From: CAIQPS01 sp963843455
GTDB lineage: Bacteria > Actinomycetota > Thermoleophilia > RBG-16-64-13
Assembly: GCA_963843455.1 (NCBI GenBank)
Contig: CAWJKE010000002.1
Coordinates: forward strand, 1 to 64,000
Direction: 5' to 3'
DNA length: 64,000 bases
Within the stretch, counting starts at the first letter, position 1. Each line of letters begins with the position of its first letter. Shown one piece after another: positions 8,949 through 19,196 of this stretch. The notes under the pieces are model-generated. The model did not search any database and was not told the origin of the DNA. It was given only the letters and a program-made list of their open reading frames with translations. The translations under genes were made by a program, and so were the position numbers.

Positions 8949-9801
8949 CTTCAGTTCTCCGATGCCCTGGTCGATGGTTTTCTCAGCCCTGAAGCCAAGG
9001 TCCTTGTGCGCCTTGTCGGATGAAACGCGATAGTTGCGAGCGTCGTGAAGGGCTGACGTCCTTTTGCTCGATCATCACGTCTGGAAAGTGGTTCCGGATT
9101 TGATACGCGAGGTCGATTATTCGGACGTTTTGCCGATGGAGGTTGTAGATACCGACTTGCCGGGTGTCGAGGTTGTCGACCACTGCCTGTGCGACATCGG
9201 AGACATGGAGAAGCGGGCGGAACTGTTCCCCACCGAAGACGCTGATGTGACCTTGACGGTGAGCCCGAACGGTCATGGTGTTGACAACGAGGTCCAGCCG
9301 TATGCGGGCGAAGAGATCGCCAACGCCGAACAGCGTGCCGAGCCGAAAGATGATGGCGTTCTTGCGCTCGAGGTACTTCTCCGCCGCGAGCTTTGTCACG
9401 GCGTAGACCGACAACGGATTTGGCGGCGACGACTCGTCGAGTTCTCGACCTTGGGCTCCATAAATGGAACAGGTCGACGTGAAGATGATCCGCCCATCAT
9501 AATGCTGCGCCAGCCAATTGACGGGCTCCTGATTGATTTGAACGGTAACCTCGGGGTTCAACGCGCATGCCCCGTCACCCACCAACGCAGCCAGCCAGAC
9601 AACCGCGTCGGCCCAGCTCAAGTAGGGGAGAAGCCTCTCCGTATCTCGAATATCGCCATACACGAAATCGACCGGCTTCCGATAGGCCTCCTCGTAGAGG
9701 AGCACGTCATAGACTCTAACATCGTGGTTCGAATGCAGGAGCTTGTCCACAACGCCCCCGCCGACGTAGCCGGCTCCGCCAACAACTAGAACTCTGCTCA
9801 T
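8929..9801 (-). CDS. NAD-dependent epimerase/dehydratase (extended SDR), one frameshift
   Basis: Nucleotide-sugar SDR. The N-terminal NAD motif is VLVVGGAGYVGGGVVDKLL (GxxGxxG). Further on lie the acidic DVLLYEEAYRKPVDFVYGD, VVWLAALVGDGACALNPE, the catalytic SVYAVTKLAAEKYL (YxxxK) and FRPLLHVSDVAQAV. The frame breaks near 9046; continued in the neighbouring frame, the C-terminus reads YRVSSDKAHKDLGFRAEKTI and ends with TGA at 8929, giving about 290 residues. A central serine-rich FTSTCSIYGAQG replaces the usual SSSAVYG. Substrate not determinable; it probably makes a sugar nucleotide for the polysaccharide of locus A. Its base composition is lower in GC than the left block. Confidence 0.8.
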
Positions 9802-9936
9802 CTGAAGTGTGCCTCCTCAGCCGGCCCAGTTGGTCAATATTCCGGCCGCCGAACTAGTCCAAGCGGTCTGCTCATTCTGCTGCCCCCGCATCTGGGAGAG
9901 AGATTCTTCGTATTAGGCTGACGATTCTCCCCAGAG

Positions 9937-11328
9937 TCAACCCTTCTTACCAGACGGGTGTCGCTCAGGATCTCTCCCTCTACGACTTCTCCTCGCGGCT
10001 CCCCCGGCAACAAAGGCGAACAACCACAAACCCATGGGGTACGTAAATGAATTCAGGAAAGTCCAACCAGCAAAAGTCGTGGCAAACATGCCAACAATTG
10101 CAGCAAAGTAGGCAGCCCCCAAGAACTCGGTGGTCTCATTCGAAGATCGGAATAGTTGTAGCGCCCTCAGACCAAAGCAAATGAATATCGCTCCAAAGAT
10201 CGCGACTCCAAGAAAGCCGGTCCAGTAGATCAGGCCAACCCATGTTGAGTCCGGAGTTCGAGAGTCTACCATCTGTGACACATCATCCGTTACTCCGAAG
10301 GGTCCTCCAAATAACGCATAGCGGTCGAGCACGGTCGCCGCAACACTGGCCAAATCTGACTGGCGGATCATTACGTTAGGATCCTCGGCGACCGTAGACG
10401 CGTGCGCAAGAGTCCCGACTCTAGTCAGGAAATAGCTGGTTGGGGTTGGCAGGGCAAGCATCAGGATCACGGCAGTAAGGGCCAGAGCCGCCCCGACAGT
10501 GGACAGACGACGTAAGAAACGGCTACCGCGTCGTTCCTTGAAGAATCGCAGCAGCAAGATGACTGCAATTACTGCCGCAGCCCCGAGAACGAGAGCTCTC
10601 GTGTAAGAGACAACGACTGCAAGGACGATGACAACCACTAAGGCGACGGCAGCAGCGTTCCAGGAACGCCTTGCGCAAACTACGGCAAGGGCAGAGAGGA
10701 GAAACGCCGGCATGAACCAGAATGTACGGGTCAGCACCTGCCCTTGGAAGGAGAGGACAACGTATTCAGGGATCTGGTATATGGGAACTCGCAAACCCTG
10801 GTGAAGAATGAACAGCACTGCGCTGACGCCGGTCACCACGGCGACCGCATACAGGAAAGCCGCTACATCCCTCGGGGTCGACCTGCGGACCACATCCCTA
10901 ATTAGCCAGTAGCCAGCCAACAGGAGGGGCCACGGCTCGAACTGAGCAAGAAGCGTCCCCGTGTCCGTGGGGGCCGCGGCTCCCCACATGAGCTTACCTA
11001 CGACCAATGCGGCCAGAGCGAGTAGCAGATACTCTTCTCCCAGGATGCGCACCGGCTGCCAGCGTGAAACGGCCGACCGCCGCTGTGCCCCAGCGTTGGA
11101 GCGGTAGGCGCACCACGCCCACGCCAACGCGATCCAACCCAAGATTATGACACCGTCGTGCACAAATCTTCCTGGAACCCAGAACGGACGAACGGTCCCA
11201 AAGAAGATTGACTCCCGCATGACTTGCAGGAACGGTATGCCAAGAAGGAATATCGAGCGCCTCGCAGCCTGGTAGATGAAATAGATTGCAAGCGCACCAG
11301 GCAGGACATAGGTGAGAACCCCTATCAC
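9937..11328 (-). CDS. Wzy/O-antigen-ligase-like polysaccharide polymerase
   Basis: 463 residues with about 11-12 hydrophobic segments (for example GEEYLLLALAALVVGKLMWG, AAVALVVVIVLAVVVSYTRA) and a long periplasmic-type loop near residues 290-360. The VVVSYTRALVLG segment matches the Arg-containing motif common in Wzy/WaaL proteins. The start GTG 11328 overlaps the stop of a 61-codon single-helix reading frame (11325-11510, YRALALAAGIACCVFLGAV), which begins at ATG 11510, two bases after the preceding gene's stop. That small piece may be the true first helix of this protein, split by an indel. Role: polymerises lipid-linked repeat units outside the membrane. Confidence 0.75.
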   Translation of the reverse strand: MIGVLTYVLPGALAIYFIYQAARRSIFLLGIPFLQVMRESIFFGTVRPFWVPGRFVHDGVIILGWIALAWAWCAYRSNAGAQRRSAVSRWQPVRILGEEYLLLALAALVVGKLMWGAAAPTDTGTLLAQFEPWPLLLAGYWLIRDVVRRSTPRDVAAFLYAVAVVTGVSAVLFILHQGLRVPIYQIPEYVVLSFQGQVLTRTFWFMPAFLLSALAVVCARRSWNAAAVALVVVIVLAVVVSYTRALVLGAAAVIAVILLLRFFKERRGSRFLRRLSTVGAALALTAVILMLALPTPTSYFLTRVGTLAHASTVAEDPNVMIRQSDLASVAATVLDRYALFGGPFGVTDDVSQMVDSRTPDSTWVGLIYWTGFLGVAIFGAIFICFGLRALQLFRSSNETTEFLGAAYFAAIVGMFATTFAGWTFLNSFTYPMGLWLFAFVAGGAARRSRRGRDPERHPSGKKG

Positions 11329-11510
11329 AGTTGCGGGAGGTCCCGAACGGTCGACTCGGGCTCTTTGACCGCGCCGAGGAAGACGCAGCAGGCAATTCCC
11401 GCTGCCAGAGCCAGTGCACGGTAACTCCCCGCTGGACGGTTACGGCCTGGGTAGGTTCCGGCAGCTCGCCTATTCACGGGAAGTCGAACGTTCCCGCAGA
11501 GGCTAGCCAT
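11325..11510 (-). CDS. Small single-helix membrane protein or detached N-terminus of the Wzy-like protein
   Basis: 61 codons from ATG 11510 (MASLCGNVRLPVNRRAAG), with one hydrophobic segment (YRALALAAGIACCVFLGAV). AGGTGA sits just before the ATG and overlaps the stop of the gene upstream, so translation looks coupled. Its stop overlaps the GTG of the Wzy-like gene. Either a small accessory membrane protein or, by a one-base error at about 11327, the first helix of the polymerase. Confidence 0.35.
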   Translation of the reverse strand: MASLCGNVRLPVNRRAAGTYPGRNRPAGSYRALALAAGIACCVFLGAVKEPESTVRDLPQL

Positions 11511-11512
11511 GC

Positions 11513-12586
11513 TCACCTGGCTGCAACCCATTCATCAAGCGACGCGTCATCGACCACACCAGATCCGAGCTTGACCCAGGCTCCCCCAGTATGCAGCAGT
11601 TCATCGACCTGAGCCTGGACGGGCACTTCTGGCTGACGCAGCAGTAATCGAGGCTGAAATGAAGCCATCATGTCGAAGATGGACAAAGGCCCCGTGCGTT
11701 CGACCAGAACTGGCACCCGAAGCCAACACATGAGGTCGGCCCAGCCACTATTGGGAGCGAGCATCAAACGACAGGTTCGGAGATACCCCAACTCCCTGGA
11801 CAAGAGAGCACCACCGCCGAGAGAGGCAGTTGTGCGTGTTCCCTCGGGTAGAGCACAGCCCTGTGGGCTCCCATACACTAGAAGTGTAAGCGACAGGTGG
11901 TCCGCAACGGCGCGCGCTTCAGCCAGAACGGTGTCAACGTCGCTGTTCCTTCCGTCGGGGTGCGGCTGAAGCGCGCGGAACTGAACACCGACGTGATCCG
12001 GATAGATGCAGTTGAGGCCGTCGGAGGTAAACTCAGGTGGCAGATATCCTGGGGCGAGGGCGTCGCCATGCTTCCACACGGCATGGTGCGAGAAGACAGT
12101 CGACACCGTCGTCAGATCTCTGTCCCAGCACGTCCATGGCCGGCCTGCGCCGGCGCTGAGATACGGGCGGAGCAGGTCTCGCCATTCTTCCTGTAGCCGC
12201 CGCGCCTTGGCCAGTGCGACGGCGGCTCCTATCCGATTGATGCCTCCCTTTGCCGGGTGAAGTATCGTGGGACCGGTGGCCCGACGCGCTGCCCCGTAGC
12301 GAGCAAACAGAGCATCCTCGGCCTCGCTCAACTCGGTATCGACAACAGCCGAGCCTTCGGGGTAGAGCCCTGGCCGGCGCGACAGGATTCTCCAGCCGGC
12401 GCGCAGCCAAGGCTCAACGCGAGCGAGAAAGTAGCGAATCTCAATACCCATCTCGCCTGGATACCCCGGCAGAATGAACCCCTCAGAAACTGCCGCAATA
12501 CGCCTAGGCATTGGATCTCGCGCCGGAAGGACCCGTATGGCCTCCAGCGAGGCATCCAGCAACACCCTTCTCGCACGAGTTTTCAC
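11513..12586 (-). CDS. Putative GT-B-like glycosyltransferase of locus A
   Basis: About 357 residues from GTG 12586, which lies one base after the flavoprotein stop (TGAC-GTG). Features include EGFILPGYPGEMGIEIRYFL, AEDALFARYGAARR, TILHPAKGGINRIGAAVALA, CIYPDHVGVQFR and LMLAPNSGWADLMCWLRVPV. The last resembles the nucleotide-site loop of GT-B enzymes such as the GT9-type pattern (SNSGxxHLA). It has no signal peptide and no membrane segment. It lies between a UGM-like flavoprotein and a polymerase, fitting a role in chain assembly. I do not recognise the exact family, so the function is inference from fold-like features and context. Confidence 0.45.
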   Translation of the reverse strand: MKTRARRVLLDASLEAIRVLPARDPMPRRIAAVSEGFILPGYPGEMGIEIRYFLARVEPWLRAGWRILSRRPGLYPEGSAVVDTELSEAEDALFARYGAARRATGPTILHPAKGGINRIGAAVALAKARRLQEEWRDLLRPYLSAGAGRPWTCWDRDLTTVSTVFSHHAVWKHGDALAPGYLPPEFTSDGLNCIYPDHVGVQFRALQPHPDGRNSDVDTVLAEARAVADHLSLTLLVYGSPQGCALPEGTRTTASLGGGALLSRELGYLRTCRLMLAPNSGWADLMCWLRVPVLVERTGPLSIFDMMASFQPRLLLRQPEVPVQAQVDELLHTGGAWVKLGSGVVDDASLDEWVAAR

Positions 12587-12587
12587 G

Positions 12588-13853
12588 TCAAGCTCGCGGA
12601 CCTTCCGTTGCCCACTGAAATCCAAGGGAACGGGCAAGTTTCATGCTCTCGAGAATACACACGTCAGCGTTCAAGTACTGCCATTGACCCCATCGTCCAA
12701 GCCCGATGAGCCCTTGACTCGCGAGATGTCCGTGAAAGTCCGCCACCAGCTCACTTGTTCCAAGAAGCGGGATTGGGTAGGCGTACCGATTGACATACTC
12801 GTCGATCGGAGTCTCGTTGCTCGACCAAGTTCCCTTCCTTCCCGGCCATCGACGCGCGTTCGTTTCCGTGTACACCCCGTCAGACCGGCTATCGAGAGCG
12901 AAGTTGCCGATGAAGAACTGGCGATGTTCCTCCACATCTAGTCGAGGATCGTAGAGCCAGTGCCAGTCCTGGTCGTACTCCCTTTTCCAGAGTGACACGA
13001 CGATGCTCGCTGCCGCCAATCTGGAGAGGGCCCGATGCGCCACATTCTCGCCTTGCAGAGCGCCCGCCAGAAGCGGCCAGGGAGCAGTGTTGATCACTAG
13101 TTTTGCCTCAAACTGGTCGTTCACAACCCAGCCTTTGAGACTTTGTCGAAGCTTGACCACACGGCAGCCGGTGATTATGTGATCACGCACCGGCTCGCAG
13201 ATCGCGTCAAATATCGCTTGGAAGCCGCCAGTCTTAGGATAGTAGAAGCGTGCATGGCTCGGCATCACGCCATCAGGAGCGCGACGTTCCCGGCACGAGG
13301 CTTCGATCGCCGCCACATCGACAGGTGGGACCTTATGGAGCCAGTCAACGTCGAGTCGACTGGCGGGCACTCCCCATATTTTCAGGTTGTACGGCAGCAT
13401 GTAGGACTCCGCGATACGCTGGCCCAGGCGCTGCCGAATCCACGTCTCGAAATCCCTCGGTGCCGTCCCGCGTCCTTCGGCAGTTGCGAGTAACGGAGAG
13501 AGGTACTCCTGACATCTCTGCTCGGGCAGTTGCCACAGGTTGTACTCGAGCGGATACTCCACATACGCGCCGTCTATGACCACCTTCGACCTTCGCTCGA
13601 ACTCATGGAAACCTGCTATGCCCATGTGGCTGAAGACGAAGTCGTAAACCTCGGGATACCGCGTACAAAGGAAATGACCCCCTCCGACGTCCAACACGTG
13701 GCCGTCGATACGTTCGGTGCGGCAGAGACCTCCCGGAATATCTTCGGCTTCGAGAACCACGAATTCCTCAAAACCGGCGAGCTGCAGAATTCGGGCAAAC
13801 GATACTCCGGACATGCCACCACCGATGACGACTATGGGCCCGTCAGCGCTCAC
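12588..13853 (-). CDS. UDP-galactopyranose-mutase-like FAD flavoprotein
   Basis: 421 residues from GTG 13853, immediately after the wzt stop. The dinucleotide motif IVVIGGGMSGVSFARILQ is followed by FVVLEAEDIPGGLCRTE and DVGGGHFLCTRYPEV, a protoporphyrinogen-oxidase/UGM-type FAD site. Then come the central ETWIRQRLGQRIAESYMLPY and NLKIWGVPASRLD, and a C-terminal FAD contact, LIGLGRWGQWQYLNADVC. This RWGxWxY ending is common in UGM-like proteins of polysaccharide loci. Likely role: isomerising or oxidising a nucleotide sugar. Its length is close to UGM-related proteins, but the canonical Glf residues cannot be fully checked by eye. Confidence 0.65.
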   Translation of the reverse strand: MSADGPIVVIGGGMSGVSFARILQLAGFEEFVVLEAEDIPGGLCRTERIDGHVLDVGGGHFLCTRYPEVYDFVFSHMGIAGFHEFERRSKVVIDGAYVEYPLEYNLWQLPEQRCQEYLSPLLATAEGRGTAPRDFETWIRQRLGQRIAESYMLPYNLKIWGVPASRLDVDWLHKVPPVDVAAIEASCRERRAPDGVMPSHARFYYPKTGGFQAIFDAICEPVRDHIITGCRVVKLRQSLKGWVVNDQFEAKLVINTAPWPLLAGALQGENVAHRALSRLAAASIVVSLWKREYDQDWHWLYDPRLDVEEHRQFFIGNFALDSRSDGVYTETNARRWPGRKGTWSSNETPIDEYVNRYAYPIPLLGTSELVADFHGHLASQGLIGLGRWGQWQYLNADVCILESMKLARSLGFQWATEGPRA

Positions 13854-15137
13854 TCACTCGCCCGTCCTCTTCTCCTCGAAACTGCTGGCGGTCAACGCCA
13901 CGTCGTCGTCCCCAAACGTCGCGGCCCAATTGCTCGTGTAGCGGAAGTTGAAGCCCACCCCACCGGGGTCACAGGTGTCCACTGCGAATGGAATGTGGAC
14001 GGTATCTAGAATCCGACGGAATGCCTGTGTCACGGCGATTTCGAGACGGTAGACACCGGCAGCCAGCGGCAGGTGTCTGACATTCAACCGGACCAGAAGG
14101 TCTCCCCGCCCCGCGCGAAGCCGTTCACGCCGAAAAAGCTCTGGTGCACCAAAGACTACTGCCTGCCCGGTCATGGTGACGATCCTCCACTCCAAATTGA
14201 AGAGGATGTCCTCACTCGCTCGGCATTTGACCTCTGCCTCGAGCCAAGTCTTGGATTCATCGTCATGCGTCACGGCTAGCAGCCTCGCCTCCAGAATGTG
14301 CACACCCTGTTCGGGGGGAGGTTCATGGCTGTCACGCAAACCGAAGACGTCGCCTGAAGTGCCACCCGATGCGATGTACTCATCCACGACGTCCCCGACG
14401 TTGCCGACCCGGACCAGGTGACCAGCGGACAGCAGAGCGCAGCGTGTGCACAAAGCACGTATCGCGTTCATGTTGTGACTGACGAAAAGGACGGTTCTAC
14501 CGGTGGTCGCCGCCTGTTCCATCCGGCCGAGGCACTTCTTCTGGAACTCGGCGTCTCCGACGGCGAGCACCTCGTCGACTATCAGAACTTCCGGGTCGAG
14601 ATGCGCGGCTACCGCGAACGCCAGCCGCACGTACATCCCACTCGAGTAGCGCTTGACCGGGGTATCCAGGAAGCGGCCGATCTCGCTGAACTCGACTATC
14701 TCGTCGAACTTGCGCTTGATCTCCACCCGGCTCATGCCCAGGATGGCGCCGTTTAGCTGAATGTTCTCGCGGCCCGTGAGTTCTTGATGGAAGCCGGTGC
14801 CCACCTCCAGTAGACTGCGCCACCCGACCACGGATCTCTACCCTGCCCTCAGTCGGCTCGGTTATGTGGCTCAGGATCTTTAGCAAGCGTGCTCTTGCCG
14901 GCTCCGTTGCGGCCGATGATGCCCAGGACCTCGCCGGGCTCGACCTCCAGATCGATATCCTTGAGGGCCCACAAGTATTCTGGGAGCGGTGCGTGGCCGC
15001 ACCGGGGTGACGGATGCGCTCGATGGGCCGGGTGGCCGTCCTCACGATCGCTCGCGCAGGGTCGGATTCCTCGCCGCTCGGCTCCGATGTGGTACATCTT
15101 GCCCAGGCCTACGGTCCGTAGGGCGAACGTCGCTCAT
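13854..15137 (-). CDS. wzt: Polysaccharide ABC exporter ATP-binding subunit, frameshifted
   Basis: ATPase of a Wzm/Wzt exporter. ATG 15137 lies 3 nt after wzm. The N-terminus needs several frame switches (about 15110, 15060, 14985, 14885, 14825) to read LGKMYHIGAERRG, YLWALKDIDLEVEPGEVLGI, Walker A GRNGAGKSTL, LLKILSHITEPTEGRVEIRG and SLLEVGTGFHQELTGREN. The rest is open: signature YSSGMYVRLAFAVA, Walker B VLIVDEVLAVGD and VLFVSHNMNAI. A C-terminal domain of about 130 residues (ESKTWLEAEVKC, AVDTCDPGGVGFNF) matches the Wzt_C type that reads the chain terminus of O-polysaccharides. Confidence 0.85.
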
Positions 15138-15140
15138 GGC

Positions 15141-16011
15141 CTACACCACATCAGCGAACACCCGCTCCATGCGCTTGAAGTAGAAGAGACCGCCGGCAAT
15201 AAGCACTACAACCACCCCGATGGTATCCACAGATAGCCGCCGGGGAACTGCTGTCGGCCGAGGAGCGACCAGCGAAAGCCGCCGATCACCCCGGTCATGG
15301 GGTTGAGCGCGAAGACGACACGGAAAGGACCGGCGGGGATGGCGTTGATGGGATAGATGACCGGGCTCACGAACATCCACAACTGCACGACGAAGGGGAT
15401 GATGTACTGTACGTCGCGGTAGAGGACGTTGAGGGCACTCAGCCACAGGCTGATCGCCAAGGAAGTGGCGATGGCCAAGACTACGAACAGAGGCAGGAAC
15501 ACGATGTGCCAGCTGGGAGCGATGCCGAAGACGCCCATGAGCGCGAGCAGGATCACGAAAGAGATGGCGAAATCGACGAGACCGGCAAGGACGGCCGAGG
15601 TGGGGATGACCAGCCGTGGGAAGTAGACCTTGGTCAGTAGGTTGGCGTTACCCGACGAGGCTGATCCCGGAGCGGCTCAGAGCCCCGGCGAAGAACTGCC
15701 AGGCCAGCAGTCCCGAGAAGCTGAAGACGGCGATAGGGCACGCTGGGGTCGGGGCTCTGGACCCCGAGCGCTCGGTTGAACACTACGGTGAAGACGATCA
15801 TGGTGAGGAACGGCTGCAGGATGGCCCAGGCCACCCCAAGGACGGCCTGTTTGTAGCGGATGAGGACGTCGCGCCAGGTGAGGAAGTAGAGGAGTTCGCG
15901 GTACGACCACAGTTCGCGCAGGTCAAGCGCCGCCCAACCGTGCTTGCGCTCGTAAACGACTAAGTGGTCGCTTCGAGAACCATTGGCCGCGAGAGTAGCG
16001 TCAGCGCTCAC
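15141..16011 (-). CDS. wzm: Polysaccharide ABC exporter permease, frameshifted
   Basis: ABC-2 type membrane subunit. ATG 16011 (MSADATLAANGSRSDHLV) leads into DLRELWSYRELLYFLTWRDV, IRYKQAVLGVAWAILQPFLT and MIVFTVVFNRALG, the standard opening of the Wzm/TagG family. After a frame switch near 15680, NLLTKVYFPRLVIPTSAVLA and the helices up to RFRWSLLG-like GVIGGFRWSLLG follow. A last switch near 15230 gives the final helix GVVVVLIAGGLFYFKRMERV and a stop at 15141. About 290 residues. It pairs with the ATPase encoded immediately downstream. Confidence 0.85.
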
Positions 16012-16439
16012 AATGCATCAGACTGCCTTCTTCATACCAAGGGCTCGCTGGTATCGAGAAGCGCCATTAGTGTGGATGACTCATGACGCCTACTCCTCTT
16101 CGCTCCCTGCAAGATCCTTTGCTGGCTCAACTCGTCCCGTGGGACGCATGCCAAATATCCCCACACTGTCTCGCGCACAAGAGCGCTGAGGGGAGTGGCG
16201 CGCTCCCTCCCATGCTCCCGGCGGCCACTCTTCTCACCCCCTGCAGGTTGGGCAGGCTGGCACGCACCGCGTCCAAACCATACCATCGTCGCTAGACATC
16301 GACCAGGCGGTGTCCCATGAGGAGCGCCGTGCCGCCTTTGGCGCCGCCTGGAAGTATTATTCCGAAAGGGGGAAGCGGAGGGTGAATACTATCAAGTCGC
16401 CGAGGCACACGCTCAAGGTTAGGGAATGGAAGTGTTCTC
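16012..16439. other. Intergenic stretch with a coding-like remnant
   Basis: 428 nt between wzm and gmd, both on the minus strand. No convincing gene was seen. On the plus strand, about 16312-16400 reads like a real protein fragment (HEERRAAFGAAWKYYSER) with no start codon or ribosome site. It may be a gene remnant. The rest shows no repeat or clear promoter. Confidence 0.3.
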
Positions 16440-17610
16440 TCATGAGCTGCGCCGATCGGTGACCGGCAGCCCGCTCACCCGTATGCAGTCATACTTCTGG
16501 GCATCCACCAGGTCAGCCCACACCATCTCGTGGACCAGATCTGCAAACGACGCAGACGGGGTCCAGCCCAAGGCCTCGCGCGCCTTAGTGGCATCCCCGA
16601 GGAGACTTATTACCTCAGTCGGGCGGAAGTAGCGCGGGTCGACCTTCACCAGCACCCGGCCCGGCTGAACGAGGTCGTTGTGGGGTTCCCGGCAGGCCGG
16701 CCCGTATCCATTTCGGGCCCCGGCTACGAGTGAGGCATCGAGGGCGTTCACCACGCCGATCTCGTCCAGACCGTGGCCCGTGAAGGTAAGCTCGATCCCC
16801 AGCTCGGCGAACGCGGCGATCACGAACTCCTTCACCGAGCGCTGTTCTCCTGTGGCGATCACGTAGTCGTCTGGCTTATCTTGCTGGAGCATGAGATGCA
16901 TCGCCGTCACGTAATCGCGGGCGTGGCCCCAATCTCGCCGGGAATCGAGACTCCCCAGGTAGAGCTCGTTTTGCAGGCCGAGTACGATGCGCGCGGCGGC
17001 CCGGGTCACTTTGCGGGTGACGAAGGTCTCGCCTCGTATGGGGCTCTCGTGATTGAACAGGATGCCGTTGGAGGCGTATAGGCCGTAGGCTTCCCGGTAG
17101 TTCCGCGTTATCCAGTAGGCGTAGAGCTTGGCCGCCGGCGTAGGGACTGCGAGGAGCGAACGGTGTGGTCTCCCGCTGCGGCACTTCCGAGGCGTTGCCG
17201 AACAACTCCGACGTGGATGCTTGATAGAAGCGGCAGGACTCCTGCATCCCCAAGATGCGAATGGCCTCCAGGAGGCGAAGAGTCCCCAAGGCATCGGCGT
17301 TAGCGGTGTATTCCGGGGTCTCGAACGAGACCTGCACGTGCGATTGGGCCGCCAGGTTGTAAATCTCGTCCGGCTGGGTCTCCTGGATGATGCGAATGAG
17401 ATTGGTGGCGTCGGTCATGTCGCCGTAGTGCAGGTGGAAGCGCACCCCGGTTTGATGGGGATCCTGATACACGTGATCTAACCTGTCGGTGTTGAACTGG
17501 CTGGCGCGGCGCTTAATCCCATGGACGGTGTAGCCCTTTTCCAGGAGCAGTTCCACCAGATAGGCGCCGTCCTGCCCGGTGACACCGCTGATCAGAGCGG
17601 TCTTGTCCAC
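16440..17610 (-). CDS. gmd: GDP-mannose 4,6-dehydratase, one frameshift
   Basis: GTG 17610 opens VDKTALISGVTGQDGAYLVE, the Gmd GxTGQDGxYL NADP motif. KRRASQFNTDRLDHVYQD, MTDATNLIRIIQETQPDEIY, FYQASTSELFGN and the start of the catalytic segment TPFAPRSPYA follow. A frame switch near 17140 leads to AKLYAYWITRNYREAYGLYA, SNGILFNHESPIRGETFVTR, SLDSRRDWGHARDYV and VDPRYFRPTEVISLLGD. About 388 residues, slightly longer than usual. It converts GDP-mannose to GDP-4-keto-6-deoxymannose, the precursor of GDP-fucose, rhamnose or perosamine. Its natural partner, fcl, lies directly upstream but is broken. Confidence 0.88.
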
Positions 17611-17612
17611 CT

Positions 17613-18110
17613 ACGGTCTCCTCTCTTGCTAGCTTCCATTTCTGCAGCAACCATTCATATGTCTGCCGGATTCCTATCGGCAGGTGCGTTCGCGGCGTCA
17701 AGCCTAGGCTCTTGATGCAGCTTATGTCCAGAAGCTTGCGAGGAGTTCCAGCCGACTTGCTGGCGTCCCACTCAATAGATCCGTCGTTGACGCAGGAACT
17801 GCCTAGGAAGACCAGCCGCTTGACGCCGGTGCGCACGGTTCGTGAATAAGGTTGGGCTCGATCGCCGGGTTCTCTTGGACGAACTCGTAGGGATAACTCC
17901 CAGTTGGCAAGGATCCCGTGGACGCGGGCGGCCGCGAGGATCACGAACTCGGGACGCCCCTTGGAGAAGAAGGCCTCAATCTGAGCCTGGTCGGCAAGAT
18001 TGAGCTCGGCATGCGTGCGGAAGATTAGGTTCTCGTATTCTTGAGTTCAGAGAGCGCGCAGGGTTCCATCCCCCACCAAGCCGGTCTTCCAGGCTACGGA
18101 GATTCTTGTT
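17613..18110 (-). pseudogene. fcl: GDP-L-fucose synthase with an internal deletion
   Basis: The pieces align in order with the two ends of Fcl. The start is TGLVG near 18085. FRTHAELNLADQAQIEAFFS, EFVILAAARVHGILAN, PYEFVQEN (in a shifted frame) and GVKRLVFLGSSC follow. The sequence then jumps directly to the C-terminal part: SIEWDASKSAGTPRKLLDIS and IGIRQTYEWLLQ. The middle, about 190 residues including the catalytic Tyr-x3-Lys, is missing with the frame kept across the join. Several frameshifts also occur. GDP-fucose synthesis from the adjacent gmd product would need another enzyme. Confidence 0.75.
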
Positions 18111-18242
18111 TCCCGGCCTGTCGGCCTCTCGTCGTAGTGGGCAATCATGGGCCATCAACGTAAGGGCCCGAGCGGCTGTGGAGACCGCTTGGTACAATCG
18201 GCTTTGCCCAGGCCCCGGATGACAGTCGAACTCCACGCGCAG

Positions 18243-19196
18243 CTAATGCCACCCGCTCGCGCGCCTTGCTAGCGATGCTCGCAGCAATGACGAACGGGTT
18301 CGCTGTCCGCCGCTCTCGGATATGCGTCCGGCAACCAGGCCGCCGGCGTTTGTGGTGGTATGAAGGCCCTCGCGGAAGGGCCCTGACAACGGGCCGGGCT
18401 CCACGTAGGAGCAGACCTCCTCGTGGAAGTCGTCTGGCGTCAGCATAACGATACGATTGATGACTGTGCGAGCGCCATACCGGGGCAGGCAGTCCTCGGC
18501 CCGGACGATATAGTTCTCCATCTACCATGAACGGCCGCCCAGCAGGGCGTGAAGAATGAATGTCTACCTTGACTGGCCGAAGTCGGTGAGATTCCCATGG
18601 ACCCCACGGATCAGGGGCATGCCATGCGTGAAGATCCGAGAAGTGTGAATGTGAGTGAGCGCCGCCGACCGTGCAGAAAAGCCACCAACGGTCATTGAAG
18701 AAGAAGATGGTGCTATCCCGAGCCGAGACTCCCTCGAGGAGAACCGCGGTGGCTTCTCCACGGCCCCATGGGCGCGTCGCTCTCTACAGGGTCACGCGGC
18801 CGCGCTCGCCGGTGTTGGGGATGCAGTAGAAGGTATCCAGGTACTTGCAGACGTATGGGTACGCCGCGTGGTAACGAAGCCTGATCATGGGTGCAGAACG
18901 GCGAGTTGGAGTTCCCCCTGGACCCAGTTCGGTGTAGCGCAGCCGACCTTTCTCTGATCCGAACAATGACCTCTTCATAGTAGAGGGACAAGTCGTCCCT
19001 GATGTTCCACGAGACAAGGGTCAGCCTGATAGCGCACGAACCACGGGCTTGTGCAACCATCGGACTTGGGGGCGGGTCACAGAGGTGGTTTCCAGTCGCT
19101 CCGGCGTCGGCACGAATTCCTCGAGTTTCAATTGGCCACGCCGATATTCCATTCGCCAACCGTGCCGATACGTCTCAAGAATTCGCGAGGGCCCAC
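18243..19196 (-). pseudogene. Degenerate copy of a GINT1-N-like beta-propeller protein
   Basis: A paralogue of the intact gene at 52562-53518. GTG 19196 follows GGGAGG and opens MDVGPREFLRRIGTVGEWNI. Then segments in different frames match the intact copy in order: FGSEKGRLRY, PMIRLRYHAAYPYVCKYLDT, FYCIPNTGERGRVTLY, DSTIFFFNDRWWLFCTVGG, WGPWESHRLRPVKVDIHSSR, PAGRPFMVDGELYRPG and YGARTVINRIVMLTPDDFHE. At least five frame changes separate them, and the end differs. The family is a five-bladed-propeller domain found in glycan loci. Indels may be partly sequencing errors, but the density here is higher than in neighbouring genes. Confidence 0.65.
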
